Both the position numbers and the translations under genes were made by a program. The notes beneath the pieces were generated by a model. The model was given only the letters and a program-made list of their open reading frames with translations. It did not search any database and was not told where the DNA came from. A stretch of 64,000 bases of DNA from Alcanivoracaceae bacterium (lineage in GTDB: Bacteria > Pseudomonadota > Gammaproteobacteria > Pseudomonadales > Alcanivoracaceae): NCBI GenBank assembly GCA_029210325.1, contig JARGPU010000001.1, forward strand, positions 258,126-322,125. Direction: 5' to 3'. This document shows, piece after piece, positions 27,347-35,015 of the stretch (its first letter is position 1; each line of letters opens with the position of its first letter).

Positions 27347-29538
27347 GCCACGAACATTTAGTGGAGATCAATCAGTACATCTTTTCCCGAGAGCGTCTTA
27401 ATGATCTTCGACAGAACGCTTATGCCAGTGGTTGCTGGCCTCTAGTCTATTTGCTTAGCGACCAAAATGAGGGAAAAGCTTACGTTGGAGAAACTGCGGA
27501 TGCTCTTTCCCGATTGGGGACCCATCTAAACGATGATGCCAAGAGGTTGCTTACATCAGTTCACCTAATCACCAGTGAGCGCTTTAATAAATCTGCCACG
27601 CTGGATATAGAGTCAGCGCTGATAAAGTATATGGCGGCAGATGGGAAGTTTTCTCTTCTCAATGGAAATTTGGGCCTTTCTGACCACAACTACTATCAGA
27701 GGGAAGATCTCTACTCGGAGATTTTCAAAGCCATATGGGACCGGCTTCGCAGAAAAGGTATTGCGAAACATTCCATAGAATCCATTAGCAACTCAGATCT
27801 TTTCAAATACTCACCATACAAATCGCTCTCTGCCGATCAACGGCAGGGGCTTATTGGCATTATGTATGCATTGCTAGATGATAACGTAAAAAATCTTCTC
27901 GTTCAGGGTGGGGCAGGCACAGGAAAGTCCGTTTTGGCAATTTTTCTTTTTAAGCTCATGCACACCGATGATAAGGAAATCAGTTTCGCCGACTTCTCCG
28001 CAGAAGAAGATGAAGTCAGGGATCTTATAAAGCAGCTGAAAGAAAAGTTCCCGTCTCCAAGAATGTCACTTGTTGTGCCAATGACGTCCTTTAGAAACAC
28101 CCTAAAAAAGGCCTTCCGCAACATTGACGGATTAAGTGCCGACATGGTGATAGGACCTTCAGAGCTATCGGAGCGATCTTACGATATCGTTTTGGCTGAT
28201 GAAGCTCATCGTCTAAGAAGACGGGTAAACCTTGGCGCCTATTATGGCGCTTTTGACAAAACCTGTGCAAAGCTAGACTTTGATAAACATAGTTGTAGCG
28301 AGGTAGATTGGGTATGCAAGCAAGCTCGCAAATCCGTTTTCTTCTACGACCAAAGTCAATCCATCAAGCCATCAGATGCAGACGTGGCGGTTTTTGACAG
28401 CCTGAGAAGCGAGTCCTCCACAAAGACTCAAACCCTAGTATCCCAGTTCCGAGTTCAGGGCGGGAACTCCTATGTAAAATTTATCCACGCCATACTTCAC
28501 AATAAGACCAAGGAAAAAGTACTTTACACCTCAAAAAGTTATGAGTTCCTTCTTTTTGACTCAATCACGGAAATGGCAGAGTTTGTAAAAAACAAGAACG
28601 AAAGTGTAGGGCTTTCGCGGCTTGTCGCTGGTTACTCCTGGCCATGGATATCGAAAAATGATCCGAGCAAGTTCGACATCGACATTGATGGGGCTTTATT
28701 TCGCTGGAACAGCACAAACACAGACTGGATCAATAGGAAAGGCGCGGAGAACGAAGTCGGCTGTATTCACACCACTCAAGGATATGATCTCAACTATACA
28801 GGCGTAATCTTTGGCAATGAAATTAGGTTTGACAGGAATACAAAAGAAATTTTTATTGACGCAGAAAAATATTTCGACCGCCTCGGCAAGCAAAGCATCG
28901 AATCACCGGAACAATTAAGGAAGTATATTCTTAATATTTACAAGACCATCATGCTTCGAGGCATAAAGGGAACTTTCGTTTATGCTTGTGATAAGGATTT
29001 GCGAGACTATCTGAGAAATCACATACCAAGCTATAAAAGGCCCGGAGCAGACAGTCTGGAGCCGCAACCAATCCTTGTGCCATACCACAACGCAGTGCCC
29101 TATTATGATCTGAAGGCAGCAGCAGGGGACTTTAGCTCTCTTCAGAAGGTGGAGCAGTTTCAATGGATTGCTGTACCGAATGATGTGGAAGCCAGTAAAT
29201 CGCTGTTTGCATGTCAGGTTATAGGAGAGTCCATGAACCGGATTATTCCTAACGGTGCCATTTGCCTGTTCCGCATCGAACGAGGGGGTAGCCGCAATGG
29301 AAAGATTGTTCTTGTTGAACACAGCGACCTGATCGATCCTGACAGTGGCTCGCAATACACGGTAAAGGAGTATGCAAGCAACAAAGCAAGTGACGAGCTC
29401 GGCTGGCATCACCAAACTATACTCCTCAGGCCACGATCTTATGATGATAGCTTTCAAACGATAAGGCTTTCAGAGGATCAATCATCTCATTATCGAGTCA
29501 TTGCAGAGTTTGTTCGTGTGTTGGACCCATATGAGTAA
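27343..29538 (+). CDS. GIY-YIG nuclease - DUF2075 helicase - S24 peptidase fusion protein
   Basis: A 731-residue three-part protein. Residues 33-110 resemble a GIY-YIG nuclease: VYLLSD (35-40), AYVGET (46-51), Arg57, catalytic-type Glu90 in LDIESALIKYM, and LLNGN (105-109). Residues 160-560 are a DUF2075 (Schlafen-group-3-like) superfamily 1 helicase: Walker A GGAGTGKS (189-196), Walker B LADEAHR (284-290), FFYDQSQS (333-340), SQFR (367-370), HTTQGYDLNYTGVIFG (476-491), MLRGIKGTFVYACD (537-550). Residues 605-725 resemble a LexA/UmuD-like S24 peptidase: GESM with Ser630 and TVKEY with Lys675, with an Ala594-Gly595 candidate self-cleavage site. No transmembrane segment. Coupled to the MazG-like gene. 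Probably an anti-phage or DNA-damage effector (inference); the combination is one I cannot place in a named system. Confidence 0.85.
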   Translation: MSHEHLVEINQYIFSRERLNDLRQNAYASGCWPLVYLLSDQNEGKAYVGETADALSRLGTHLNDDAKRLLTSVHLITSERFNKSATLDIESALIKYMAADGKFSLLNGNLGLSDHNYYQREDLYSEIFKAIWDRLRRKGIAKHSIESISNSDLFKYSPYKSLSADQRQGLIGIMYALLDDNVKNLLVQGGAGTGKSVLAIFLFKLMHTDDKEISFADFSAEEDEVRDLIKQLKEKFPSPRMSLVVPMTSFRNTLKKAFRNIDGLSADMVIGPSELSERSYDIVLADEAHRLRRRVNLGAYYGAFDKTCAKLDFDKHSCSEVDWVCKQARKSVFFYDQSQSIKPSDADVAVFDSLRSESSTKTQTLVSQFRVQGGNSYVKFIHAILHNKTKEKVLYTSKSYEFLLFDSITEMAEFVKNKNESVGLSRLVAGYSWPWISKNDPSKFDIDIDGALFRWNSTNTDWINRKGAENEVGCIHTTQGYDLNYTGVIFGNEIRFDRNTKEIFIDAEKYFDRLGKQSIESPEQLRKYILNIYKTIMLRGIKGTFVYACDKDLRDYLRNHIPSYKRPGADSLEPQPILVPYHNAVPYYDLKAAAGDFSSLQKVEQFQWIAVPNDVEASKSLFACQVIGESMNRIIPNGAICLFRIERGGSRNGKIVLVEHSDLIDPDSGSQYTVKEYASNKASDELGWHHQTILLRPRSYDDSFQTIRLSEDQSSHYRVIAEFVRVLDPYE

Positions 29539-29563
29539 TTGGCAAGCTTGAAATCATCCAGTA

Positions 29564-29848
29564 TCAGGCCGCCAGCTCCACTTTAACCGTACGCCCTATC
29601 CGGGCCTCCAGCATGATCAACATCTCTAGACTGAATTTGTCCCATTTGCCACGCACCAGATCGGAGACACGAGACTGGGCGATTCCAAGCCGTTTGGCTG
29701 CCTCTGTCTGAGTCAGACGTTCCGTTTCGATATATAAGCGAAGGTCATTCATCAAGTTAGCTCGCATCTGCAGCACCGCAGCTTCGGCTGGCTCAAAGCC
29801 CAAATCGAGGAAAATGTTATCGCTTGCCTTTTTGCTTTGCTTTTTCAC
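29564..29848 (-). CDS. HigA-like XRE antitoxin
   Basis: A 94-residue protein with an XRE-type helix-turn-helix: LTQTEAAKRLGIAQSRVSDLVRGKW (about 45-69). It matches HigA-type antitoxins paired with Gp49/HigB-like toxins. The start is GTG 29848, within the last 32 bases of the toxin gene, so translation follows the toxin. It is expected to neutralise the toxin and repress the shared promoter at about 30170-30198. Converges on the GIY-YIG/helicase gene with only 25 bases between them. Confidence 0.88.
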   Translation of the reverse strand: MKKQSKKASDNIFLDLGFEPAEAAVLQMRANLMNDLRLYIETERLTQTEAAKRLGIAQSRVSDLVRGKWDKFSLEMLIMLEARIGRTVKVELAA

Positions 29849-30161
29849 GCGCTTCTACCTCTTTGTATCGCTCCCGAGCCAGTGCAATATCAGGCTGGCG
29901 GGTTTTCTGTGTTTTCTTCTCGAACGCATGCAATACGTAAATGGCGGCCCTGAACGTTGCCACATAGATAACGCGCCATTCTCCCTGTCGATGGATTCGG
30001 ATCTCCGAGACACCAGTACCTATGCCTTTCATCGGCTTCCAATCCGAGGGCGCAAGACCCATCTGAACCGCACTTAGCTGAAACCCGGCGTCGCGCCGAG
30101 CATCATCCGGAAAGCATCTCAAGTCATCCTGACTCGTGCCAACGAACTCCAAGTCTTTCAT
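29817..30161 (-). CDS. HigB/Gp49-like RelE-superfamily toxin
   Basis: A 114-residue toxin-like protein of the phage Gp49 / HigB group, which cleave mRNA on the ribosome. Supporting features are FVGTSQDDLRCFPDDARRDAG near the start, WKPMKGIGTGVSEIRI, the core EWRVIYVATF, and IYVLHAFEKKTQKTRQPDI followed by a basic tail. The toxin-first order, with an XRE antitoxin downstream, is characteristic of higBA. A strong promoter places the likely transcription start within a few bases of the ATG, suggesting a leaderless or nearly leaderless message. Confidence 0.88.
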   Translation of the reverse strand: MKDLEFVGTSQDDLRCFPDDARRDAGFQLSAVQMGLAPSDWKPMKGIGTGVSEIRIHRQGEWRVIYVATFRAAIYVLHAFEKKTQKTRQPDIALARERYKEVEAREKAKQKGKR

Positions 30162-30169
30162 GTGGCACC

Positions 30170-30198
30170 AATATATAAGTTTAATGATAATTTATCAA
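30170..30198 (-). promoter_or_regulatory. higBA promoter with overlapping palindromic operator
   Basis: On the leftward strand a -35 box TTGATA (30193-30198) and a -10 box TATATT (30170-30175) are separated by exactly 17 bases. The spacer overlaps a 13-base palindrome TGATAA-T-TTATCA (30185-30197), a natural operator for the HigA repressor. The -10 box ends only 8 bases before the toxin ATG. Confidence 0.75.
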
Positions 30199-30298
30199 TG
30201 TTCTTTGATATAGGCTGTTATGGCCGGACGATGGGATGATTACTTATTGAAGGGATTAGATCGGTCAGCTGGAGAGGAGATTCATGTAAGCGTCGACG

Positions 30299-30979
30299 TC
30301 AAAGTAACCAAGCCAGCCCACCGCGCACCGCTTCCCGGGCATTCTCGGTAATCACATCGCCGTGGGCCACAATCACTTTCTCGAACGGCCACTCAAACAA
30401 CTGCTCAATACTCTGACGCGCCCTGCGCCGATTCAGATACACCATGCGTAGCAGCGGGTGCCAACCCACTTTGCCGAGGAGGCCGCCGGCGCGAAGGTAC
30501 CAGCGGGTCGGGGCGTGCTCGCAGTGACTGAAATTCTCCACCAGGTCGCAACTGATCAGGGTCTTGCTGGCAGGATGGTAGAACAGGGTTTCATGCAGCA
30601 TGGAACCTTCCACGGTGAGCGGCAATAACTGCCCCCGCCAGGCCGGGTGGGGAACATCTGACAGCACCGCATCAAACTTCAAGTCCTTACGCTTGCGCTG
30701 CAGTTTTTCCGGGCCATGAAGCTGCGCTTCCGGGAAGGCCGCACAGGTATCAGCGGCATACATATGATGGAACAGGTTTGGGCAGATGATATGGCGCACC
30801 GGGCCTATGGCTTCGATCTCCTGACGCAATGCTTCCGAAACCGGCACCGGGGAGTGCAGAACCAGCTCTCCAGAAGACAGCCGGATAACCGTCATCCTTG
30901 TGCCAAGATGCAGGCCGATAAAGCGGTGCGGGATCGTGGTGACCCAAAGATCGGCAGCAACAGGATGCAACTCAGCCAT
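30299..30979 (-). CDS. DUF4336 (metallo-beta-lactamase-like) protein
   Basis: A 226-residue protein resembling the DUF4336 family, distant relatives of the metallo-beta-lactamase fold. Typical segments are TVIRLSSGELVLHSPVPV, HIICPNLFHHMYA, LFYHPASKTLISCDLVENF and the late VIVAHGDVITE. The classic HxHxDH metal motif is absent, as in this family, so activity is unknown. Last gene of a leftward unit starting at the acyl-CoA dehydrogenase; 14 bases from the preceding gene. Confidence 0.8.
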   Translation of the reverse strand: MAELHPVAADLWVTTIPHRFIGLHLGTRMTVIRLSSGELVLHSPVPVSEALRQEIEAIGPVRHIICPNLFHHMYAADTCAAFPEAQLHGPEKLQRKRKDLKFDAVLSDVPHPAWRGQLLPLTVEGSMLHETLFYHPASKTLISCDLVENFSHCEHAPTRWYLRAGGLLGKVGWHPLLRMVYLNRRRARQSIEQLFEWPFEKVIVAHGDVITENAREAVRGGLAWLL

Positions 30980-30993
30980 TAAATTTTCTCCGG

Positions 30994-31578
30994 TTATGAA
31001 AGCGCTTTTTCTATCATCGGTAGCCGATCCTGACCGAAGAACATCTCGCCATCTATATATACCGTCGGCGCACCAAAAGCGCCGCGCGCTACTGCTTCTT
31101 CAGTACCAGCTTTCAGCTTCTCTTTCACCGCTTCGTCACTGCATTGCGCCAGCAGAGCCTGCGCGTCGAAACCAGCTTTCTGTAACACACTGGCTACCAC
31201 CTCCGGTTGGCCCATGTTCTGCTCTTCAACCCAGATCGCGGTAAAAACCGTATTCAGATAATCGTCAAAGCGAGGGTCATCTTGAAGTGCAACGGCGCCG
31301 CGCATCAGCGTCATGGTGTTGATCGGGAAGAACGGATTGAATTTCATTGGCACTCCATAGCTTTTCGCATAGCGCTGGAAGTCGATCAACATGTAGCGTC
31401 CCTTAGCCGGGTTCATGGCTGGCGACTGATTGCCGGTGGCCTTGAACACCGCGCCAAGCAACATTGGCCGCCACACCAGTTTGGCATTGTGCTTTGCTGC
31501 CAACCCCGGCAGCTGAGTCCAGGCGAGGTAGGTGGCCGGACTGCCAAAATCGAAGAAGCATTCAATCTGCTTGCTCAT
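30994..31578 (-). CDS. 2-hydroxychromene-2-carboxylate isomerase / DSBA-like protein
   Basis: A 194-residue thioredoxin-like protein of the HCCA isomerase / kappa-GST group: ECFFDFGSPATYLAWTQLP at the start, the helical insert PMKFNPFFPINTMTLMRGA, and the closing GAFGAPTVYIDGEMFFGQDRLPMIEKAL. The serine in FDFGSP replaces a CxxC cysteine, favouring glutathione-dependent isomerase chemistry over disulfide exchange. It lies 16 bases after the chromate-type transporter gene. The substrate is unknown; the operon suggests aromatic or acyl compound catabolism (inference). Confidence 0.88.
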   Translation of the reverse strand: MSKQIECFFDFGSPATYLAWTQLPGLAAKHNAKLVWRPMLLGAVFKATGNQSPAMNPAKGRYMLIDFQRYAKSYGVPMKFNPFFPINTMTLMRGAVALQDDPRFDDYLNTVFTAIWVEEQNMGQPEVVASVLQKAGFDAQALLAQCSDEAVKEKLKAGTEEAVARGAFGAPTVYIDGEMFFGQDRLPMIEKALS

Positions 31579-31594
31579 AGGAAACTTACCTCAT

Positions 31595-32902
31595 CTATCC
31601 CGGAAAAAGATCTAACCCCGCACCCACAGCCACGGTAATTATTAACACCCGGCCAATACCCCAGTTAAGCTTGAGCAACGCCAATAAAGCGCCGGCAAAC
31701 AAGCTCAATGAAGCAAGATCGATTGATGCTGGCATTGGCAAGCTCAAACCAACACCTGCGAACTCTATCAAACGGTGTTCAGCAAATAACACATGGCTAG
31801 CGAACCACAATGCCAGACTGGCAATCACGCCAACTACAGCAGCCGTAATGCCACGCAGCGCTCCGGCAATCGCCATATTATGGCGTAGGCGCTCGATGTG
31901 CGGTGCGCCGGCAAAAACAAAAACAAAACACGGTACAAATGCTGCCCAGGTCGTCACTAACGAGCCTAGCACAGCAGCCACCGGCGGCGAGAACGGCGCC
32001 GCATCGCGAAATGCCGCCATAAAGCCGACAAACTGCACTACCTGAATCAGCGGCCCCGGCGTGCTTTCCGCCATGCCAAGCCCGTCGAGCATTTCATCGG
32101 GAAGAAGCCACTGGTAGACATCAACCGCCTGCTGAGCAATGTAGGCCAATACCGAATAGGCGCCACCAAAAGTGACCACGGCGACCTTGCTGAAGAACAA
32201 CGCCTCTGTGACCAGAACATGGTCACCGCCCAGTGTTGGCAGCATCAAAATCAGCGGCAACAACCAGATAACGAAGCCGATCAGCAGTACACGCGCGGTA
32301 CCAGTCATACTGACCGGCTGCGGGCGCCAGCTGTCGGCGGGCAGCAGGGAATCACCAAGCCAGGCCGGGCGCTGCTTCGCCCATAAATAGCCGGCGAACG
32401 CTGCAGCGGAAATAATTAATGGAAACGGCACATCAAAAATTGCTATCGAAATAAAGGAAACTGCGCCGGTAGCAGCCAGTGGTCTTGTCATCAGCGCTTT
32501 GCTGGCTATCTTCTTGACGGCAAGCAGCACCAACGCCAAGACCGCCGCCTTCAAGCCAAAAAATAGCGCTGCTACCAGTGAAACATCGAGCAAGTAGGCA
32601 TACAAAAACGACAGCGCAAGAATGGCAAAAAACCCGGGCAGAATAAACAGAATGCCGGCGATCAAGCCGCCGCGCACACCGTGCATCAACCAACCAAGAT
32701 AAGTAGCCAGCTGCTGTGCTTCGGGGCCGGGCAGCAGCATGCAGAAGTTAAGCGCATGCATAAAGCGCGGTTCATCGACCCAACGCTTTTCTTCAACAAC
32801 AATACGGTGCATCACCGCAATCTGTGCAGCAGGACCACCAAAGGAGAGCAGGGCGACACGCACCCAGACAACAATAGCTTGCTGTAGCGTTGGACTATTC
32901 AT
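31595..32902 (-). CDS. chrA: Chromate ion transporter (CHR) family protein
   Basis: Polytopic inner-membrane protein of about 435 residues with two homologous CHR halves. The first has ALLSFGGPAAQIAVMHRIVVEEKRWV and LPGPEAQQLATYLGW; the second has FSKVAVVTFGGAYSVLAYIAQQAVD and GMAESTPGPLIQVVQFVGFMAA. Long-chain ChrA members expel chromate, although many homologues have other or unknown anions. I choose ATG 32902 (MNSPTLQQA); a longer frame would run through a REP-like repeat. Part of the acd-gntR leftward unit. Confidence 0.9.
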   Translation of the reverse strand: MNSPTLQQAIVVWVRVALLSFGGPAAQIAVMHRIVVEEKRWVDEPRFMHALNFCMLLPGPEAQQLATYLGWLMHGVRGGLIAGILFILPGFFAILALSFLYAYLLDVSLVAALFFGLKAAVLALVLLAVKKIASKALMTRPLAATGAVSFISIAIFDVPFPLIISAAAFAGYLWAKQRPAWLGDSLLPADSWRPQPVSMTGTARVLLIGFVIWLLPLILMLPTLGGDHVLVTEALFFSKVAVVTFGGAYSVLAYIAQQAVDVYQWLLPDEMLDGLGMAESTPGPLIQVVQFVGFMAAFRDAAPFSPPVAAVLGSLVTTWAAFVPCFVFVFAGAPHIERLRHNMAIAGALRGITAAVVGVIASLALWFASHVLFAEHRLIEFAGVGLSLPMPASIDLASLSLFAGALLALLKLNWGIGRVLIITVAVGAGLDLFPG

Positions 32903-32904
32903 TG

Positions 32905-32975
32905 TATAGGAGCGGCATTGGCCGCAAAGCTCCATGCAAACGCCAGATTAATCACGGCTGAACCCGCTCCTACAG
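32905..32975. repeat. REP-like inverted pair between gntR and chrA
   Basis: TATAGGAGCGG (32906-32916) and the inverted copy CCGCTCCTACA (32964-32974) flank a spacer that includes CGGCTGAAC. The TGTAGGAGCGG..TTCAGCCGTG pattern is that of REP sequences known from pseudomonads. It overlaps the last codons of the GntR gene. Confidence 0.6.
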
Positions 32976-33635
32976 ATGCTTGGCGACGATTTCTCCGGCG
33001 GCTCGAATATGTTCTCGCATCCACCATTCAGCCCTTTCACCGTCATGTTCGCGAATGGATTTGACAATCATATGATGCTGTTCGTGTGAGCGACGAAAAT
33101 CCTCCGGCCGATACCAGTGAAAAGCACCATGATTAACAATTGGCAAGGTCATGGCATCACGGGCGATCTTTTTCAACAGAACACTTTCCGAGAACTTCAG
33201 CAAGGCAACATGGAAGCTTCTATTTAGCTCTCGCCACTGGGCATACTCATTAGCTGCGTAATCGCCATTGGCAAGCAGTTCATCGCCATGCTGAAGGATT
33301 GCATCAAGGCGCTGCAGCTGCTGTTCGGTCAGGCCTTGCTCTGCCAGTAGACGGCAGCCCAAGCCTTCCATGGCGGCACGAACACGAAATGAGATAACGA
33401 TATCCCGGGCAGTAAACTGTCTTACCCGGTAGCCCCGGTTAGCAGCGTAATCCAGCAGGCCGTCTTCCGCTAACGAACGCAAGGCTTCACGAATCGGCGT
33501 ACGAGAAACATGCAGCTCTTCTGCGAGCGCAATTTCCTGCATTCGCGTGCCTGGGGCAAACTCACCCGCCAGAATGCGCTCCCGCAGTGTATCAGCAACA
33601 GATTGACTGCGAGTGCGGGAGTCCTGATCCGACAA
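32970..33635 (-). CDS. GntR-family regulator (FCD domain)
   Basis: A 221-residue transcription regulator: winged helix near the N-terminus (LRERILAGEFAPGTRMQEIALAEELHVSRTPIREALRSL) and a helical FCD-type ligand domain with metal-binding-type histidines (NRSFHVALLKF; EQHHMIVKSI). The start must be TTG 33635: the frame is closed by a stop three codons upstream and no ATG or GTG fits. It lies two bases after the acyl-CoA dehydrogenase stop. It probably controls this operon through the palindrome at 34838-34848. The effector is unknown. Confidence 0.88.
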   Translation of the reverse strand: MSDQDSRTRSQSVADTLRERILAGEFAPGTRMQEIALAEELHVSRTPIREALRSLAEDGLLDYAANRGYRVRQFTARDIVISFRVRAAMEGLGCRLLAEQGLTEQQLQRLDAILQHGDELLANGDYAANEYAQWRELNRSFHVALLKFSESVLLKKIARDAMTLPIVNHGAFHWYRPEDFRRSHEQHHMIVKSIREHDGERAEWWMREHIRAAGEIVAKHL

Positions 33636-33637
33636 CT

Positions 33638-34792
33638 TTATTTACCTAGTACCGAACGAGCGATAATTTCCTTCATGATCTCGCTGGTACCACCATAGAT
33701 GCGCTGAATACGTGCATCAACGTAGTCACGGGAGATCTGGTATTCCTGCATATAGCCATAACCACCAAACAACTGCAGACACTCATCAGCCACTTTGCCC
33801 TGTAGCTCTGTGGTGGTCAGCTTGGCAATCGAAGCATTCACTGCGGTGAGTTTGCCTTCGTCATATTCGTTAGTGCATTGAGTGGTAAAAGCACGGTTAA
33901 CAGCAATCTGCGCTTGCAGCTCAGCCAGCTTGAAACGCGTATTCTGAAATTGTGCTACCGACACACCAAATGCCTTGCGCTCCTTAACATACTCTACGGT
34001 GCGCTCCAGCATGCCTTCACACGCAGCCACGGCGCCCAGCGCAAGAATCAATCGCTCCCGCGGCAACTCATTCATCAGGTTGGCAAAGCCGCGACCTTCG
34101 CCACCGAGAATCTGGTCGGCGCCAACACGGACATTCTCGAAGAACAGTTCCGATGTATCGGCACAGTGATGGCCCATCTTCTCCAGATTGCGGCCGCGGG
34201 CAAAGCCCGGCAGAGCAGTATCCACGGTGAACAGAGTAATACCCTTGGCGCCAGCGGCAGGATCCGTTTTGCAGGCCAGTACGATAACGTCGGAATGCTG
34301 GCCATTGGTAATAAAGGTTTTCTGACCATTGATAATGTAATCAGAACCATCTTTTTCGGCGCGTGTTTTCATGCCCTGCAAATCAGAGCCGGCGCCCGGT
34401 TCAGTCATACCAATGGCGCCAACCACTTCGCCAGTGACCATGCCCGGCAACCAACGCTGCTTCTGCTCTTCCGTACCCAGGTGCAGGATGTATGGCGCGA
34501 CAATATCCGAGTGCACCGACAGGTTTGAAGCCAGACCACTGAAGCCGAAACGCGAAGCCTCTTCTACCACGATGGCAGAGAGACGGAAGCTGGCACCAAA
34601 ACCGCCGTACTCTTCTGGTACGTCAACGCACAGGAAGCCATTCTCACCAAGCTTGGTCCACACTTCGCGCGGCAGGATTTCCTCTTTCTCCCACTGGGCG
34701 TAGTGAGGAGCGATTTCCTTTTCAAAAAATTTGCGCACATTGTCGCGGAACAGATCAATTTCTGCCTGGTCGAGTTGTACTGCCTGTGTCAT
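33638..34792 (-). CDS. Acyl-CoA dehydrogenase
   Basis: FAD enzyme oxidising an acyl-CoA to the 2,3-enoyl-CoA and passing electrons to ETF. At 384 residues it has the family length. Signatures include EEYGGFGA, AIGMTEPGAGSDLQGMKT, FITNGQHSDVIV and the C-terminal QLFGGYGYMQEYQISRDYVDARIQRIYGGTSEIMKEIIAR with the catalytic-type glutamate. Start ATG 34792 has GGAGAA upstream; the longer frame lacks homology. Chain-length preference cannot be read reliably, though it resembles short- or long-chain ACADs of fatty acid catabolism. Confidence 0.95.
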   Translation of the reverse strand: MTQAVQLDQAEIDLFRDNVRKFFEKEIAPHYAQWEKEEILPREVWTKLGENGFLCVDVPEEYGGFGASFRLSAIVVEEASRFGFSGLASNLSVHSDIVAPYILHLGTEEQKQRWLPGMVTGEVVGAIGMTEPGAGSDLQGMKTRAEKDGSDYIINGQKTFITNGQHSDVIVLACKTDPAAGAKGITLFTVDTALPGFARGRNLEKMGHHCADTSELFFENVRVGADQILGGEGRGFANLMNELPRERLILALGAVAACEGMLERTVEYVKERKAFGVSVAQFQNTRFKLAELQAQIAVNRAFTTQCTNEYDEGKLTAVNASIAKLTTTELQGKVADECLQLFGGYGYMQEYQISRDYVDARIQRIYGGTSEIMKEIIARSVLGK

Positions 34793-34837
34793 CGGATTCT
34801 CCGCTGGATCGGCCGCCGGGGTTGGCGAGGTGGCGCT

Positions 34838-34848
34838 ATTGTATACAT
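34838..34848. promoter_or_regulatory. Candidate GntR operator ahead of acyl-CoA dehydrogenase
   Basis: ATTGTATACAT contains a perfect TGTATACA palindrome, the type of site bound by FCD-class GntR regulators, 46 bases upstream of the dehydrogenase start whose operon encodes such a regulator. Confidence 0.5.
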
Positions 34849-34922
34849 CTTTTTCAATCGTGGAGGACCGGCGGGTCACGCTATTGCCAGTGATTGGTAG
34901 ATTTGGCCAACGAGCCAACAAG

Positions 34923-34962
34923 AAAAAGCCGGAGCTGATCTCCAGACAGAGTCAGCTCCGGC
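34923..34962 (-). terminator. Intrinsic terminator of the osmC transcript
   Basis: Arms GCCGGAGCTGA (34928-34938) and TCAGCTCCGGC (34952-34962) pair perfectly; on the leftward strand the hairpin is followed by CTTTTTCT. It ends the unit VOC-hydrolase-lipase-osmC before the acyl-CoA dehydrogenase operon. Confidence 0.85.
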
Positions 34963-35015
34963 GTCTTGTCGGTAAAGCCGTCATACGCGCCTCCCTGAGG
35001 AACACGCGTTGCGGA

